Position numbers and translations under genes: made by a program
Notes under the pieces: generated by a model
The model's database searches: none
The model's input: only the letters and a program-made list of their open reading frames with translations
Told to the model about the DNA's origin: nothing
Part shown: one piece after another, positions 35,745 through 44,533 of the stretch
Numbering within the stretch: position 1 is the stretch's first letter
How the letters are laid out: each line of letters begins with the position of its first letter
Source of the DNA: Paenibacillus sp. DCT19
GTDB taxonomy: Bacteria > Bacillota > Bacilli > Paenibacillales > Paenibacillaceae
DNA length: 64,000 nucleotides
Direction of reading: 5' to 3'
Assembly: GCF_003268635.1 (NCBI RefSeq)
Contig: NZ_CP029639.1
Location: forward strand, 4,165,501-4,229,500

Positions 35745-36698
35745 CGGTGTAGACCCTCCGTCTATATATTGATAATGATTCTCATAACCAATATATCCTC
35801 GCTTCCATCTCCAGCCAATGGACGATTCGGAGACCTGTAATGGACGATCCTCTATAATCTCTTGCTCACGTACCTTTTGCTGATAGCGAATTGGGGAGAT
35901 GCCGACGTGTTTTTTGAACAATCTACTGAAGTAATAAACATCGGTATATCCCACTTCTAATGCAATTTCTTTCAGTGTCACATTCGATTTGATTAACATT
36001 CTGCGAGCCTCAGCCAGTCTGATCTGAATTAAATAGTCAATCGGACTTGAACCTGTTTTCTGTTTAAACTGCATGGATAAGTGGCGAGAGCTATAATTGA
36101 AGAGTTCAGCCAGATCATCCAGTGTTACTTGTTCCCTGTAGTGGTCATGAAGATAACGGAGCGTATGCTGCACCGGATCTGATATCATCACCGAGCTCTC
36201 TTCTGCGGACAACTGAAGCATTAACTCATGGATAAATTGATAAAACAGACTTTTCACATAGAGCCTATCCATATTATCCGCCTGAAACCATGCCCTCTCC
36301 AGATGATCCAAATGCCTCATTAAACTAAGTGGTGTGTGGGGAGTAAACGCATATTGTTGGACAAAGGGAGAAGACGATCGCTGCTCCAATCGCCACGTGT
36401 TTCGAATATTGGGGAACGCCAGAAATGCGCGATAAAAGAGAATTACATATTCGAATTCTTCTCTCACCTGAAGTTGAAGACGAGAACCTTTGGCTACATG
36501 GAGCATATAAAATGAATTCGCTTCATGCTCTTGTCCATCTATTCTAATCCATGCAGAGCCACGAGTTGCGTACATAAATCCGTTTGCCGGCAATTCATAG
36601 GCTTTCACCTCTTCTCCAGGCTTAAGTATCACCCTACGAATATCCAAAATCTTCACAGCCGCTTGATTCCAGTGCTTAATTTGTTCGTTCAAATGCAT
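34722..36698 (-). CDS. AraC-type regulator in frame with a siderophore-binding lipoprotein (658 residues)
   Basis: One open frame holds two complete proteins. Residues 1 to about 280 are an AraC regulator: sensing domain, then two helix-turn-helix units (LDDLAELFNYSSRHLSMQFK and LKEIALEVGYTDVYYFSRLF). Residues 319-658 are a periplasmic-binding-protein-like siderophore receptor starting with its own methionine and lipobox (LLSACG at about 340-344). Btr of B. subtilis is a natural regulator-binding protein fusion, but its binding domain is cytoplasmic. Here the signal peptide, an internal promoter and a Fur box in residues 293-318 suggest two genes whose stop codon has been lost. Confidence 0.85.
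   Translation of the reverse strand: MHLNEQIKHWNQAAVKILDIRRVILKPGEEVKAYELPANGFMYATRGSAWIRIDGQEHEANSFYMLHVAKGSRLQLQVREEFEYVILFYRAFLAFPNIRNTWRLEQRSSSPFVQQYAFTPHTPLSLMRHLDHLERAWFQADNMDRLYVKSLFYQFIHELMLQLSAEESSVMISDPVQHTLRYLHDHYREQVTLDDLAELFNYSSRHLSMQFKQKTGSSPIDYLIQIRLAEARRMLIKSNVTLKEIALEVGYTDVYYFSRLFKKHVGISPIRYQQKVREQEIIEDRPLQVSESSIGWRWKRGYIGYENHYQYIDGGSTPMRRKKTTSGMFIIALLSLTMLLSACGAGSATPTGNEGTAASSNNNNTTVASTSEQGNQANTDSGTRTVSTVKGDIVVPADPKRVVVLYLQGDVVALGIKPIATSDVYDGAAYKNELEGVNSLGTWFEPNPEAVIDLDPDLIIVPSEETYNLLKDIAPTVYIPYEKLTTEERLVNIASIFGKEQEAEKLLTDLNSKVEESKKTLADAGILDKTVSIVEGGFKGMVVVESKQFGRGSQAVYEYLGMKAPDIVQQKIDVVSDAAGSTVSMEVLPEYVGDYLFRSTYEGMDNLTDNPIWSSIPAVKEGRLIEIDFDFFYYSDVYSINKQLDFVVEHLLDAPKVK
35752..35818 (-). 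promoter_or_regulatory. embedded promoter, Fur box and ribosome site for the lipoprotein
   Basis: On the minus strand -35 TTGGCT (35813-35818), a 17-bp spacer, -10 TATATT (35790-35795), then TGAGAATCATTATCA (35770-35784), which matches 14 of 15 positions of the 7-1-7 Fur consensus, and the Shine-Dalgarno GGAGGG near 35752. All of it is translated in the 658-residue frame. Confidence 0.75.
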
Positions 36699-36741
36699 CT
36701 ATGACTCTCCAATCCACCTTCGTCATTATCTCTCAATTCAT

Positions 36742-36756
36742 TGATAACCATTATCA
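36742..36756 (-). promoter_or_regulatory. Fur box upstream of the AraC regulator
   Basis: The site reads TGATAACCATTATCA, matching 14 of 15 positions of the 7-1-7 Fur consensus. It lies 44 bp before the AraC start at 36698, so the regulator itself is probably iron-repressed. Confidence 0.75.
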
Positions 36757-36887
36757 TTTAAAATGCGTATAGATGCAATACTTAGTTAACTACACAAGAT
36801 AGATCCCAACGAAGATATTCACTTCCTTCACCTAACATCCGATATATGTAATTAAGTCTAGAAAATAACGAATAAGGAGAGAAGACG

Positions 36888-37691
36888 ATGAGTTCAATAT
36901 CGCCTGCATCCAAATCCAATAACAGTTTTAATCCTAGCCACATGCAGTCCAATCGAGATAAAGAAATTCAAGCACTGATGCAACGAAAGACCAAATTAAA
37001 TGAAGATTTACAGAAAATTAGAGCTAATGATGAGCTTGATATTAAAACAAAAGCGGAACGAGTTAAATCCTTAACCAGTTCTATAGCCCAGGTTGACAGT
37101 CAGATTGCTCAGATTAAGGCAGAGGAATTACAGGAGAAGAATAAATCTAGACAACCTGAAAACACCCAGCAGCAACAAAACAATAAACCAGATGAAGAGA
37201 ATCAGCTCCCTTCCATGGATCACCTAATCAAGCATAGTCAAACCTATGATCAGTTAGGAAAATTAGTTGGGATGCGTGAACGGATGAATAGCTCGATTCA
37301 AACGATTGAAGGCGAGACCAACTTCGATCGGCTGGTCTTGGAGATTAATGCGGAGAATGATACAGGAAAATCAGATATGCTCGCTAATGCGGAGCGCACC
37401 GTTTTCCAGAAAAAACGTGAGGCTGTACAAGATATACAGTCCCAAATTCATAAAGTAGATCAGAAGCTCGGGGAATTAATTAAGGACATCCATCAGCCAT
37501 CGAGCCAGAAAGCAACAACGATTCCTTCTACTTCTGCATCAGAAGAGCACACTATTGAAGACAAACAAACAGGGGAAACTTCTAAGTCAGCTCAAGATTC
37601 ATCGCTTTCACAGGATCAAAAATCTAACACAGCTACAACACAAGATAGCGCAAACGTTCAAACCTATCCGTCTATTGATGTTCGTATCTAG
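36888..37691 (+). CDS. FlxA-like coiled-coil protein
   Basis: 267 residues, very polar, with no signal or membrane segment. The N-terminus is serine-rich ([14 protein letters not shown]). Residues 20-80 repeat an I-x2-L / Q-I-A-Q-I pattern ([38 protein letters not shown]) like FlxA-family proteins, and a second coiled coil follows about residues 160-200. The C-terminal third is Ser/Thr/Gln-rich and likely disordered. The family call is tentative; function is unknown. ATG at 36888 has AAGGAGAG upstream. Confidence 0.72.
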   Translation: MSSISPASKSNNSFNPSHMQSNRDKEIQALMQRKTKLNEDLQKIRANDELDIKTKAERVKSLTSSIAQVDSQIAQIKAEELQEKNKSRQPENTQQQQNNKPDEENQLPSMDHLIKHSQTYDQLGKLVGMRERMNSSIQTIEGETNFDRLVLEINAENDTGKSDMLANAERTVFQKKREAVQDIQSQIHKVDQKLGELIKDIHQPSSQKATTIPSTSASEEHTIEDKQTGETSKSAQDSSLSQDQKSNTATTQDSANVQTYPSIDVRI

Positions 37692-37722
37692 GCCAATTAC
37701 ATAATGTATACATGTAGACACG

Positions 37723-37771
37723 AAAAACCGTTACCAAATGTGATTTTACTCATCGATCTGGTAACGGTTTT
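37723..37771. terminator. bidirectional rho-independent terminator
   Basis: AAAACCGTTACCA and TGGTAACGGTTTT pair over a loop of about 22 bases. A/T runs on both sides allow use by the FlxA-like gene and by the convergent GGDEF gene. Confidence 0.82.
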
Positions 37772-37804
37772 GTATCGTTTTTAGAAGATAGATATATCTT
37801 TAAA

Positions 37805-38779
37805 CTAAGGATTAAGACTTGTCACCGTCTCTTCATTGTCACAAATAATGCTGCCTATCGTCGATTTACAAATTTTCTTAATCCGTGTCGCCTCATGAAT
37901 GACCTCATCAATGTGAGCAAAGCTTTTGGAGCGATTCGTAACAACCGATATAGACAGAGAAACGAGAGGAATCTGACCGTGTAGTCCAGAGCGTCCTGCC
38001 CCTACAACGTGATTATTTTCCAAATATTGGCTGTTATAAAACTCCCTTTTGAGCTCTTCAAAGCCTGCAATAACTTCCTCGCAGTCTTTACGAAATTCAT
38101 GGTGATTCAAAATAACAATAAAATCATCACCGCCGATATGACCTAAAAATGCCTCCGGCACAGTAAAATATTGACGCAACAAATCAGCGGTTGCTTGGAT
38201 AAGCGCGTCCCCCATTTTAAAACCATAACTATCGTTATATGACTTAAAATAATCGAGATCGAGATAAAGCACGCTAAAGCGCTCCAGCAGATAGGATTGG
38301 CATAAACGATCATCAATAATTCGGTTGCCCGGAAGACCCGTCAACGGATTCATGAAGCTTGCCATCTCGGCTCTAACATCAGCAACAGCTAATAACAAGC
38401 GACGGATACTTATCGCCCCACTCAATGCTCCTTTGGATGTAACCAGCACAAGGTCATACAGTTCTTCCTCTGAGCGATTCATAGCCTGAATACTAACGTC
38501 CGTGATCTGTTCCATATAATCAACCACGAGCGGGCCATTGTTCATCACAAGCTCTACAGGACGCCCCATATATAAGTTATACCCATACTGCGTGCCAATC
38601 TGTTGAAAAAAACGCGCCCGCATCAATAATGACGGCATACCTTCTGCTCCTACAATTGCTACACCTTCCAGATTCGGATTAGATCTAAAAAGACGATATA
38701 CAGCTTCACATTTCGTGTCAGACGTAATAACAGGAATATTTTCTGCGATATCACCGATGTGTGTAAATATACCGCTCAC
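37805..38779 (-). CDS. GGDEF-domain diguanylate cyclase with N-terminal CBS-like region
   Basis: 324 residues. Residues 1-130 resemble a CBS-domain pair (GDIAENIPVITSDTKCEAVY; LVTSKGALSGAISIRRLLLA). Residues 145-310 are GGDEF: MNPLTGLPGNRIID, FSVLYLDLDYFKSYNDSYGF, and the active loop HIGGDDFIVI. The signature is GGDDF, with aspartate in place of the usual glutamate, so cyclic di-GMP synthesis is likely but not certain. Cytoplasmic; no membrane segment. Confidence 0.88.
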   Translation of the reverse strand: MSGIFTHIGDIAENIPVITSDTKCEAVYRLFRSNPNLEGVAIVGAEGMPSLLMRARFFQQIGTQYGYNLYMGRPVELVMNNGPLVVDYMEQITDVSIQAMNRSEEELYDLVLVTSKGALSGAISIRRLLLAVADVRAEMASFMNPLTGLPGNRIIDDRLCQSYLLERFSVLYLDLDYFKSYNDSYGFKMGDALIQATADLLRQYFTVPEAFLGHIGGDDFIVILNHHEFRKDCEEVIAGFEELKREFYNSQYLENNHVVGAGRSGLHGQIPLVSLSISVVTNRSKSFAHIDEVIHEATRIKKICKSTIGSIICDNEETVTSLNP

Positions 38780-39127
38780 CTTCTTCTCATCGCTCTTTAT
38801 GTAGAATCGGAAACTTCTATTAAATAGTATAATTCGGTATGCCTATAATGTTATAAAAATATGTAGTCATATCGTACCACCTTCACCTATAAAAAGAATC
38901 AATTTAACGTAAAGTTTGAAATTAAATCTGAGGTCAATTTTGGGTCAATGCCTATCTTGTCTAAAAACTCAGGAAAAAGTATCTTATGCTCCTCTTTACT
39001 GGCAGAATAGAACACTCCCACGCCAATACTGCTGGAAAACATATACTTTTATACACCTTTTAAGAGAATTGTTAACAGTGGATTGTAACAAAAAACCGCT
39101 ATGTACTGGATTGTTATACCCGGTTAC
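38780..39127. other. intergenic region with no recognised feature
   Basis: About 350 bp between the GGDEF start and the spo0A terminator. A 73-codon plus-strand frame (38916-39137) has no ribosome site or family features. AT-rich stretches near 38820-38870 may hold the GGDEF promoter. Confidence 0.5.
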
Positions 39128-39168
39128 AAAAAAATAAAACCCAGTAACTGAAATCGTCTACTGGGTTT
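39128..39168 (-). terminator. rho-independent terminator after spo0A
   Basis: On the minus strand AAACCCAGTA pairs with TACTGGGTTT, loop about 12 bases, followed by UAUUUUUUU. It lies 82 bp beyond the stop. Confidence 0.85.
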
Positions 39169-39249
39169 AGATAAGTTCATTTATGTGGATATTTGTCACG
39201 AATGACACTTATGCATAATAAGTTCTCAGATGTGTTGTTCCGGATCCTT

Positions 39250-40068
39250 TCAAGACACCTTATGCTCAATTCTCAGCTTGTCAGCAACCATTGCGATGAA
39301 CTCGGAGTTCGTCGGTTTCGACTTGCTGATGTTGATGGTGTAGCCAAACAGGTGGCTGATGCTGTCGATATTACCGCGAGTCCATGCCACTTCAATGGCG
39401 TGGCGAATGGCACGTTCGACGCGGGACGGCGTGGTTTTGAATTTTTCGGCAATAGCTGGATACAACGTTTTGGTGATTGCACCCAAAATTTCGATGTTGT
39501 TGTACACCATTGTGATGGCTTCACGCAAATACTGATATCCTTTAATATGCGCAGGAACGCCGATTTCATGTATGATCGAAGTAATGCTCGCATCCAAATT
39601 TTTGTGTTTGCCCATAGGCACCACGTTAGACTTACTCATGAACATGGATGAGCTGCTGTTGCTATTATTCGATGACATCGTTGTTTGTGAACCAACAAGC
39701 TGACGCACACGATTCGCGAGAACTTCCATGTCAAATGGTTTCAGAATGTAATATGAAGCTCCGAGTTGCACGGCACGCTGTGTGATATTCTCTTGCCCGA
39801 ATGCAGTTAACATGATGACCTTAGGCTGTGGAGACAGATTCAAATTACGCAGACGCTCAAGCACACCCAGACCATCCAGGTGAGGCATGATAATGTCCAG
39901 AATCAATACATCCGGCACATTACGAGTCTGTTCCAGCAATTGCAGAACTTCTTCTCCGTTGTAAGCAATCCCGGTTACTTCCATATCTTCCTGTTCGGAT
40001 ATATATTCGGCAAGCAAATTCGTAAATTCACGATTATCATCGGCCAGCAATACCTCAATTTTTTGCAA
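39250..40068 (-). CDS. spo0A: sporulation master regulator Spo0A, TTG start
   Basis: Response regulator that starts sporulation. Receiver: [10 protein letters not shown] acidic pocket, phosphorylated aspartate in [15 protein letters not shown] (about residue 58), and ILKPFD lysine. A serine/asparagine-rich linker follows, then the conserved sigma-A-contacting DNA-binding domain ([32 protein letters not shown]). The frame is open upstream to 40107, but the TTG at 40068 ([12 protein letters not shown]) has AAAGGAGG at the right distance and gives the family length (272). spoIVB-spo0A adjacency is as in B. subtilis. Confidence 0.97.
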   Translation of the reverse strand: MQKIEVLLADDNREFTNLLAEYISEQEDMEVTGIAYNGEEVLQLLEQTRNVPDVLILDIIMPHLDGLGVLERLRNLNLSPQPKVIMLTAFGQENITQRAVQLGASYYILKPFDMEVLANRVRQLVGSQTTMSSNNSNSSSSMFMSKSNVVPMGKHKNLDASITSIIHEIGVPAHIKGYQYLREAITMVYNNIEILGAITKTLYPAIAEKFKTTPSRVERAIRHAIEVAWTRGNIDSISHLFGYTINISKSKPTNSEFIAMVADKLRIEHKVS

Positions 40069-40124
40069 AACGGTATCCTCCTTTAATTTAAACATCATTT
40101 CGTACAATTCCTTACAGGTTAAAT

Positions 40125-40158
40125 TTTCGACATGAGAGAGGAAATTCCTTCTGTCGAA
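40125..40158 (-). promoter_or_regulatory. sigma-H promoter of spo0A flanked by inverted 0A boxes
   Basis: On the minus strand GAAGGAATT (40143-40151) fits the sigma-H -35 pattern RnAGGAwww, and GTCGAAA (40125-40131) 11 bp later fits the -10 pattern RnnGAAT with one mismatch. Exact 0A boxes TGTCGAA are at 40152-40158 (plus strand) and 40126-40132 (minus strand), forming an inverted pair across the promoter. Confidence 0.75.
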
Positions 40159-40236
40159 AATTATTTTTCTTTATTTTTTTTTCTCGTTGCTATATAATAA
40201 ATAATTTATTTCATTATCCGAGCATTTATGTATTCA

Positions 40237-40243
40237 TTCGACA
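40237..40243 (-). promoter_or_regulatory. third 0A box upstream of spo0A
   Basis: TTCGACA on the plus strand is an exact 0A box (TGTCGAA) on the minus strand, about 85 bp upstream of the sigma-H -35. It is next to the spoIVB terminator. Confidence 0.55.
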
Positions 40244-40282
40244 AAAAATCTTAAGGCGGATTAACCTGCCTTAAGATTTTTA
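40243..40282 (-). terminator. rho-independent terminator after spoIVB
   Basis: On the minus strand AAATCTTAAGGC pairs with GCCTTAAGATTT, followed by UUUUUG. The stem includes the end of spoIVB. Confidence 0.88.
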
Positions 40283-41694
40283 GATGTTTCCTTTTTGAGC
40301 ATGACTCCTGCATCTTGCAACATCCATTCAATAAAGCACCCATAACCCGATTTAGGATCATTAACGAATACATGCGTTACAGCGCCGATTAGCTTGCCAT
40401 TTTGCACAATTGGACTCCCACTCATCCCTTGAACAATACCACCGGTTTTCTCAATTAACTTTGGATCGGTGATTCGCAAGACGAGCCCTTTCGTAGCTGG
40501 TTCCGACTGATCCGCCACATGCACAATATCAATGGAGTACCGTTCAACCTGTTGACCCTCAACGACAGTCAGAATTTCAGCAGGCCCTTCTTTCACCTCA
40601 CGAGAAAAGGCTACTGGAATTCCCTTCGAATATAAGCTGTGATCAGGATTGTTAGACATTTTACCGAAAATACCAAATGCCGTATTACGCTCAATATTGC
40701 CCAAAATTTTACTTTCCTTCAGGAAATGTGCTCGCTTCTCACCTGGATCGCCAGATTCGCTTTTGGAAATAGACGTCACATTGGACTGTACAATCTGACC
40801 ACTACCTACAACGATGGATGTTTGAGTATTCATATCGGTGATCACATGTCCCAGTGCCCCGTACACGCCTTGGTCAGGTGCATAAAAGGTCAGTGTGCCA
40901 ACTCCAGCAGCAGAGTCACGAATGTATAATCCCAATCTCCACGTCTGATCCTCTGCATCATAGGCAGGTGTTAAACGGGTTTTGACTGTTTCCTCGCCCC
41001 GCTTAAGAACCACATCAATCCCTTTTTTACTTTTACCTGCTCGCTCGACTGCCTCAGCTACACCGCCTACACCATCTAGACGTTTACCATCCATATGGGT
41101 AATGAGATCACCAAGCTTAATTCCTGCATCTTCTCCAGGCGATACACGTTGATCTTGTCCAGCACGAATTAAGTGATGACCGACCACCAGAATGCCTGCA
41201 GATTTTACTTTGACGCCAATGGTTTGACCCCCGGGTACAACACGCAAATCTGGAATAACATTTACGTTAACCGTCTTTACCGGTATTTTGCCCCACAATT
41301 TCAAGGTTAATTTCGCTTGACCTGTTTGCTGTGGGTGAAGGTGAAGCGGCTCCTGCTTAGTTACGTTTACGGCTTGTTCTTGTCCATCTAGACCAACGAT
41401 ATCCGGTCGATCCACAACTGCACTTGAAGTAGCAGGCACAGCAAGACGAACCTCTGCTTGCCTACCTGCAAATACCTGAACTTCGTCAGGCAAAGAGGCA
41501 TAACTTTGCACAGGCTGAATCGCCTGGCTAATTAAACAGAGAAAGAAGGCAAATAAAAGACCTAGCAATTTCTTCCTGAGGGGGAATTCAATGGCTGTCA
41601 CACTCCCTTTGCTTCTTTCGCTTGACGAAAGGTGGTCGCCAATTGCGTACCTATAAGATAACCTCGCCCCCAGGCTTTTATTACTGTCAATCAT
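40261..41694 (-). CDS. spoIVB: SpoIVB serine peptidase (S55)
   Basis: Secreted forespore protease that cleaves SpoIVFA and thereby activates pro-sigma-K processing. 477 residues in the longest frame; hydrophobic segment LLGLLFAFFLCLISQAIQPV; PDZ domain about residues 165-245; catalytic histidine in GALGHVITDM and serine in GIVQGMSGSPIVQNGK. The frame starts with an ATG overlapping the recN stop (TAATG). Later starts near GTG at 41602 or another codon before the hydrophobic segment would match the shorter B. subtilis protein. Confidence 0.94.
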   Translation of the reverse strand: MIDSNKSLGARLSYRYAIGDHLSSSERSKGSVTAIEFPLRKKLLGLLFAFFLCLISQAIQPVQSYASLPDEVQVFAGRQAEVRLAVPATSSAVVDRPDIVGLDGQEQAVNVTKQEPLHLHPQQTGQAKLTLKLWGKIPVKTVNVNVIPDLRVVPGGQTIGVKVKSAGILVVGHHLIRAGQDQRVSPGEDAGIKLGDLITHMDGKRLDGVGGVAEAVERAGKSKKGIDVVLKRGEETVKTRLTPAYDAEDQTWRLGLYIRDSAAGVGTLTFYAPDQGVYGALGHVITDMNTQTSIVVGSGQIVQSNVTSISKSESGDPGEKRAHFLKESKILGNIERNTAFGIFGKMSNNPDHSLYSKGIPVAFSREVKEGPAEILTVVEGQQVERYSIDIVHVADQSEPATKGLVLRITDPKLIEKTGGIVQGMSGSPIVQNGKLIGAVTHVFVNDPKSGYGCFIEWMLQDAGVMLKKETSKNLKAG

Positions 41695-43430
41695 TACGCC
41701 AGCCGCTCGTTTCCCCCTTTTTTGGCTTCCGCCAAATTCAGCATTTCCTGTGCGTGATGCAGCGTCTTTTCTGTAATTTCCACGCCGCCCAGCATACGTG
41801 CCAATTCCTTCACTCTTCCCTCGTTTGACAGCGATTCCACTTGCGTCATGGTACGTCCATCCACAACGTGCTTCTCAATCAGATACTGATGATCGGCCAT
41901 ACAAGCCACTTGTGGCAAGTGTGTAATGGAGAACACCTGACAGGTAGAGGACAGTCTGAATAACTTCTCAGCGATGGATTGAGCGGCTCTACCGCTCACA
42001 CCTGTGTCCACCTCGTCAAAGATCAGTACAGGAATGCGATCATGACGTGCAAAAATACTCTTCATCGCCAGCATCATTCTCGACAATTCACCGCCTGAAG
42101 CGATTTTGCCAAGAGGACGAAGTGGCTCCCCAGGGTTCGGAGAGATTAAGAATTCAGCATTATCCGCGCCTTGACGGGTCAACCGGATACGTCGCCCATT
42201 CCACTCGATACCTTTGGGATCTTCAAAAGGAGTAATTTGCACACGTAGCGTTGTACGCTCCATCTGCAGATCCTTCAATTCACTTTCCACCTGTGCAGCG
42301 AGGTCTTCCGCACATTGTTTCCGCACCCGGCTTAATTCCTCAGCCGATTCCATGACCAGAACAAGCAGCTTATCGCGCTGGTTACGGAGCTTCTCTAAGC
42401 GTTCATCTTTATTTTCAAGTTGATCGGTCTCGTGGCTAATCTGTTCGTAATAATTCAAAATAAGTTCAACACTGTCTCCATATTTACGTCGAAGCCCAGA
42501 GATTAAATTCAATCGCTGCTCGACTTCTTCCAGCCTACCTGGATTAAACTCAATTTTCTCGCGATAATCCCGTAGTTGGAACGTTGCATCCTCCAATTGA
42601 TAAAAGGCTGATTGCAGCTGCTCCACAATTGGCTGTAGGCCTTTGCTGTCATAACCAGAAATATCTTCAATTCGTGAAAGAGCGATACTTACGGCTTCTA
42701 AGCCACGTTGCCCACTTAGCAGATCATATGCACCTGCAACACTGTCCATCATTTTCTCACTATGGGATAGTTTGACCCGTTCTTCTCCGAGTAATTCATC
42801 TTCTCCGCTTATAAGACTGGCTGCTGCAATCTCTTCAAGTTGAAAACGATACATGTCCAGCAACTGATATGCTCGCTGACTGGACTCCTGAAGAGCACGC
42901 AGCTCCTTCTCCGCAGCAATAAACTGGCTGTAACGCGCCTGGTATTCGGATTTAACAGGTCCAATGACCGTCGCTCCATACGTATCCAGCAGCCCCAGAT
43001 GGCTCTCTGGACGAAGCAAACTCTGATGTTCATGCTGACCATGAATATTGATTAACTTCTCGCCAACCTCACGAAGCATCGTTAAATTCACCAATTGGCC
43101 GTTAATTCGAGAGGTGCTTTTACCTTGGGTATTCAATTCCCGCCGAATGACCAAATGCTCTTCAGGTTCACAGTGAATGCCTAGCTTCTCCAGCGTATCC
43201 CATACCGGATGTCCTTGCTCCATTTCAAATAGAGCCTCCATCTCTGCCTTCTCACAGCCATAACGGATAAGATCAGCAGAACTACGCCCACCTGCAATTA
43301 AACCAAGGGCATCAATGATAATTGATTTACCTGCACCGGTTTCCCCTGAAAGTACATGGAAGCCAGCATGGAATACTACGTCCACTTCTTCAACAACAGC
43401 CAAATTGCGAATCGATAATGTCACTAACAT
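41694..43430 (-). CDS. recN: DNA repair protein RecN
   Basis: SMC-like ATPase that gathers broken DNA ends. 578 residues: Walker A GETGAGKSIIID near residue 30, long coiled-coil arms (about 160-370), signature ASGGELSRMMLAMKSI and Walker B VLIFDEVDTGVSG, then SITHLPQVA. Upstream argR and downstream spoIVB are the B. subtilis neighbours. Confidence 0.96.
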   Translation of the reverse strand: MLVTLSIRNLAVVEEVDVVFHAGFHVLSGETGAGKSIIIDALGLIAGGRSSADLIRYGCEKAEMEALFEMEQGHPVWDTLEKLGIHCEPEEHLVIRRELNTQGKSTSRINGQLVNLTMLREVGEKLINIHGQHEHQSLLRPESHLGLLDTYGATVIGPVKSEYQARYSQFIAAEKELRALQESSQRAYQLLDMYRFQLEEIAAASLISGEDELLGEERVKLSHSEKMMDSVAGAYDLLSGQRGLEAVSIALSRIEDISGYDSKGLQPIVEQLQSAFYQLEDATFQLRDYREKIEFNPGRLEEVEQRLNLISGLRRKYGDSVELILNYYEQISHETDQLENKDERLEKLRNQRDKLLVLVMESAEELSRVRKQCAEDLAAQVESELKDLQMERTTLRVQITPFEDPKGIEWNGRRIRLTRQGADNAEFLISPNPGEPLRPLGKIASGGELSRMMLAMKSIFARHDRIPVLIFDEVDTGVSGRAAQSIAEKLFRLSSTCQVFSITHLPQVACMADHQYLIEKHVVDGRTMTQVESLSNEGRVKELARMLGGVEITEKTLHHAQEMLNLAEAKKGGNERLA

Positions 43431-43481
43431 CTGCTAAACACCTCCGGATGACAAAACTCAGCACTTCGATTTATATCGTCT

Positions 43482-43931
43482 CTAGGAAATATAACCCATA
43501 ATGCGTTCAATCACTGTAACGCTGTTATCTTCAGTACGGCAGATAATCAGGATCGTATCGTCTCCGCAGATCGTGCCCATCACTTCCGTCCACTCGATAT
43601 TGTCCAGCAACGCCGCAATGGAGTTCGCCGTTCCTGGCAAACACTTCATAACAACCAGATTGTTCGTATGATCAATGTGTAGAAAATTGTCCACTAATGC
43701 GCGTTTCAGCTTTTGGATCGGATTGTACCTTTGATCTGTTGGAAGAGAATATTTATAGCGCCCATCATCCATAGGGATTTTAATTAATAACAATTCTTTA
43801 ATGTCCCTGGATACCGTGGCTTGAGTCACTTGAAAACCAGATTGTCGCAATGCTTCAACGAGATCATCCTGGGTCTCAATTTCATTCTGACTTATAATTT
43901 CACGTATCTTAATGTGTCGTTGTCCTTTCAT
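43482..43931 (-). CDS. argR: arginine repressor ArgR (AhrC)
   Basis: Hexameric regulator of arginine synthesis and catabolism. 149 residues: N-terminal winged helix ([33 protein letters not shown]) and C-terminal arginine-binding domain with [14 protein letters not shown]. It follows the unknown gene at 43964 by 32 bp and precedes recN by 51 bp. Confidence 0.95.
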   Translation of the reverse strand: MKGQRHIKIREIISQNEIETQDDLVEALRQSGFQVTQATVSRDIKELLLIKIPMDDGRYKYSLPTDQRYNPIQKLKRALVDNFLHIDHTNNLVVMKCLPGTANSIAALLDNIEWTEVMGTICGDDTILIICRTEDNSVTVIERIMGYIS

Positions 43932-43963
43932 AAAAGCCTCCAGTTCTAATAATTGCCTTGATC

Positions 43964-44458
43964 TTAATCCAGATCTTCACCATCGTAAGCATCTTCCTCA
44001 TAATCCATCAGTCGGATTAGCTTCACGTTTGAATCCTCAAGATCCACATATAACAAGCCCTCACAGCTGGGATATAACAATAAATAAGGAAGAAAACGAT
44101 CTCGAAGGCCTGATCCTGTGAATTCCACAGGTTGTCTGCGCCTCGATGTCTTCACAAGATATCGATATCCATCCTGTTGCGCGACATAATCAATGAATAA
44201 TCTACTGTGAAACACCGATTCATTCGCTTCAAAAGCAAGAGGTACCTTCATCTTACCACCGATGACTTCATACCCCTGTGCTTCGAGCAGGTCAATTGCA
44301 GGCGAATCCTGAATATCTACATTCAATTGCATGCCAGTCAAGCTTACAGGCTGCGGCCGATTAATCCAGTTGCGCAACCCGTAAAATAACCACACGATCA
44401 AACAGATAGCAAACACACCAATCATAATTGTGTCATATTGCCCATCCATTGTCTTCAC
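43964..44458 (-). CDS. membrane-anchored protein of unknown function
   Basis: 164 residues. One N-terminal helix ([20 protein letters not shown]), then a mixed domain with [20 protein letters not shown] and an acidic end ([11 protein letters not shown]). Topology suggests the bulk may be cytoplasmic. It lies between tlyA and argR in a conserved set but is not a family I can name. Confidence 0.8.
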   Translation of the reverse strand: MKTMDGQYDTIMIGVFAICLIVWLFYGLRNWINRPQPVSLTGMQLNVDIQDSPAIDLLEAQGYEVIGGKMKVPLAFEANESVFHSRLFIDYVAQQDGYRYLVKTSRRRQPVEFTGSGLRDRFLPYLLLYPSCEGLLYVDLEDSNVKLIRLMDYEEDAYDGEDLD

Positions 44459-44533
44459 CTCGAAGACTTATTCGCGGTTGATTGGTCATTCTCCTGTTAT
44501 TAGGATCACCTTTCCAGCGAAAAGAAACCCATC

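Noticed and set aside
38916..39137. 73-codon plus-strand frame upstream of the spo0A terminator
   Set aside because: No ribosome site, and it runs into the terminator sequence on the other strand.
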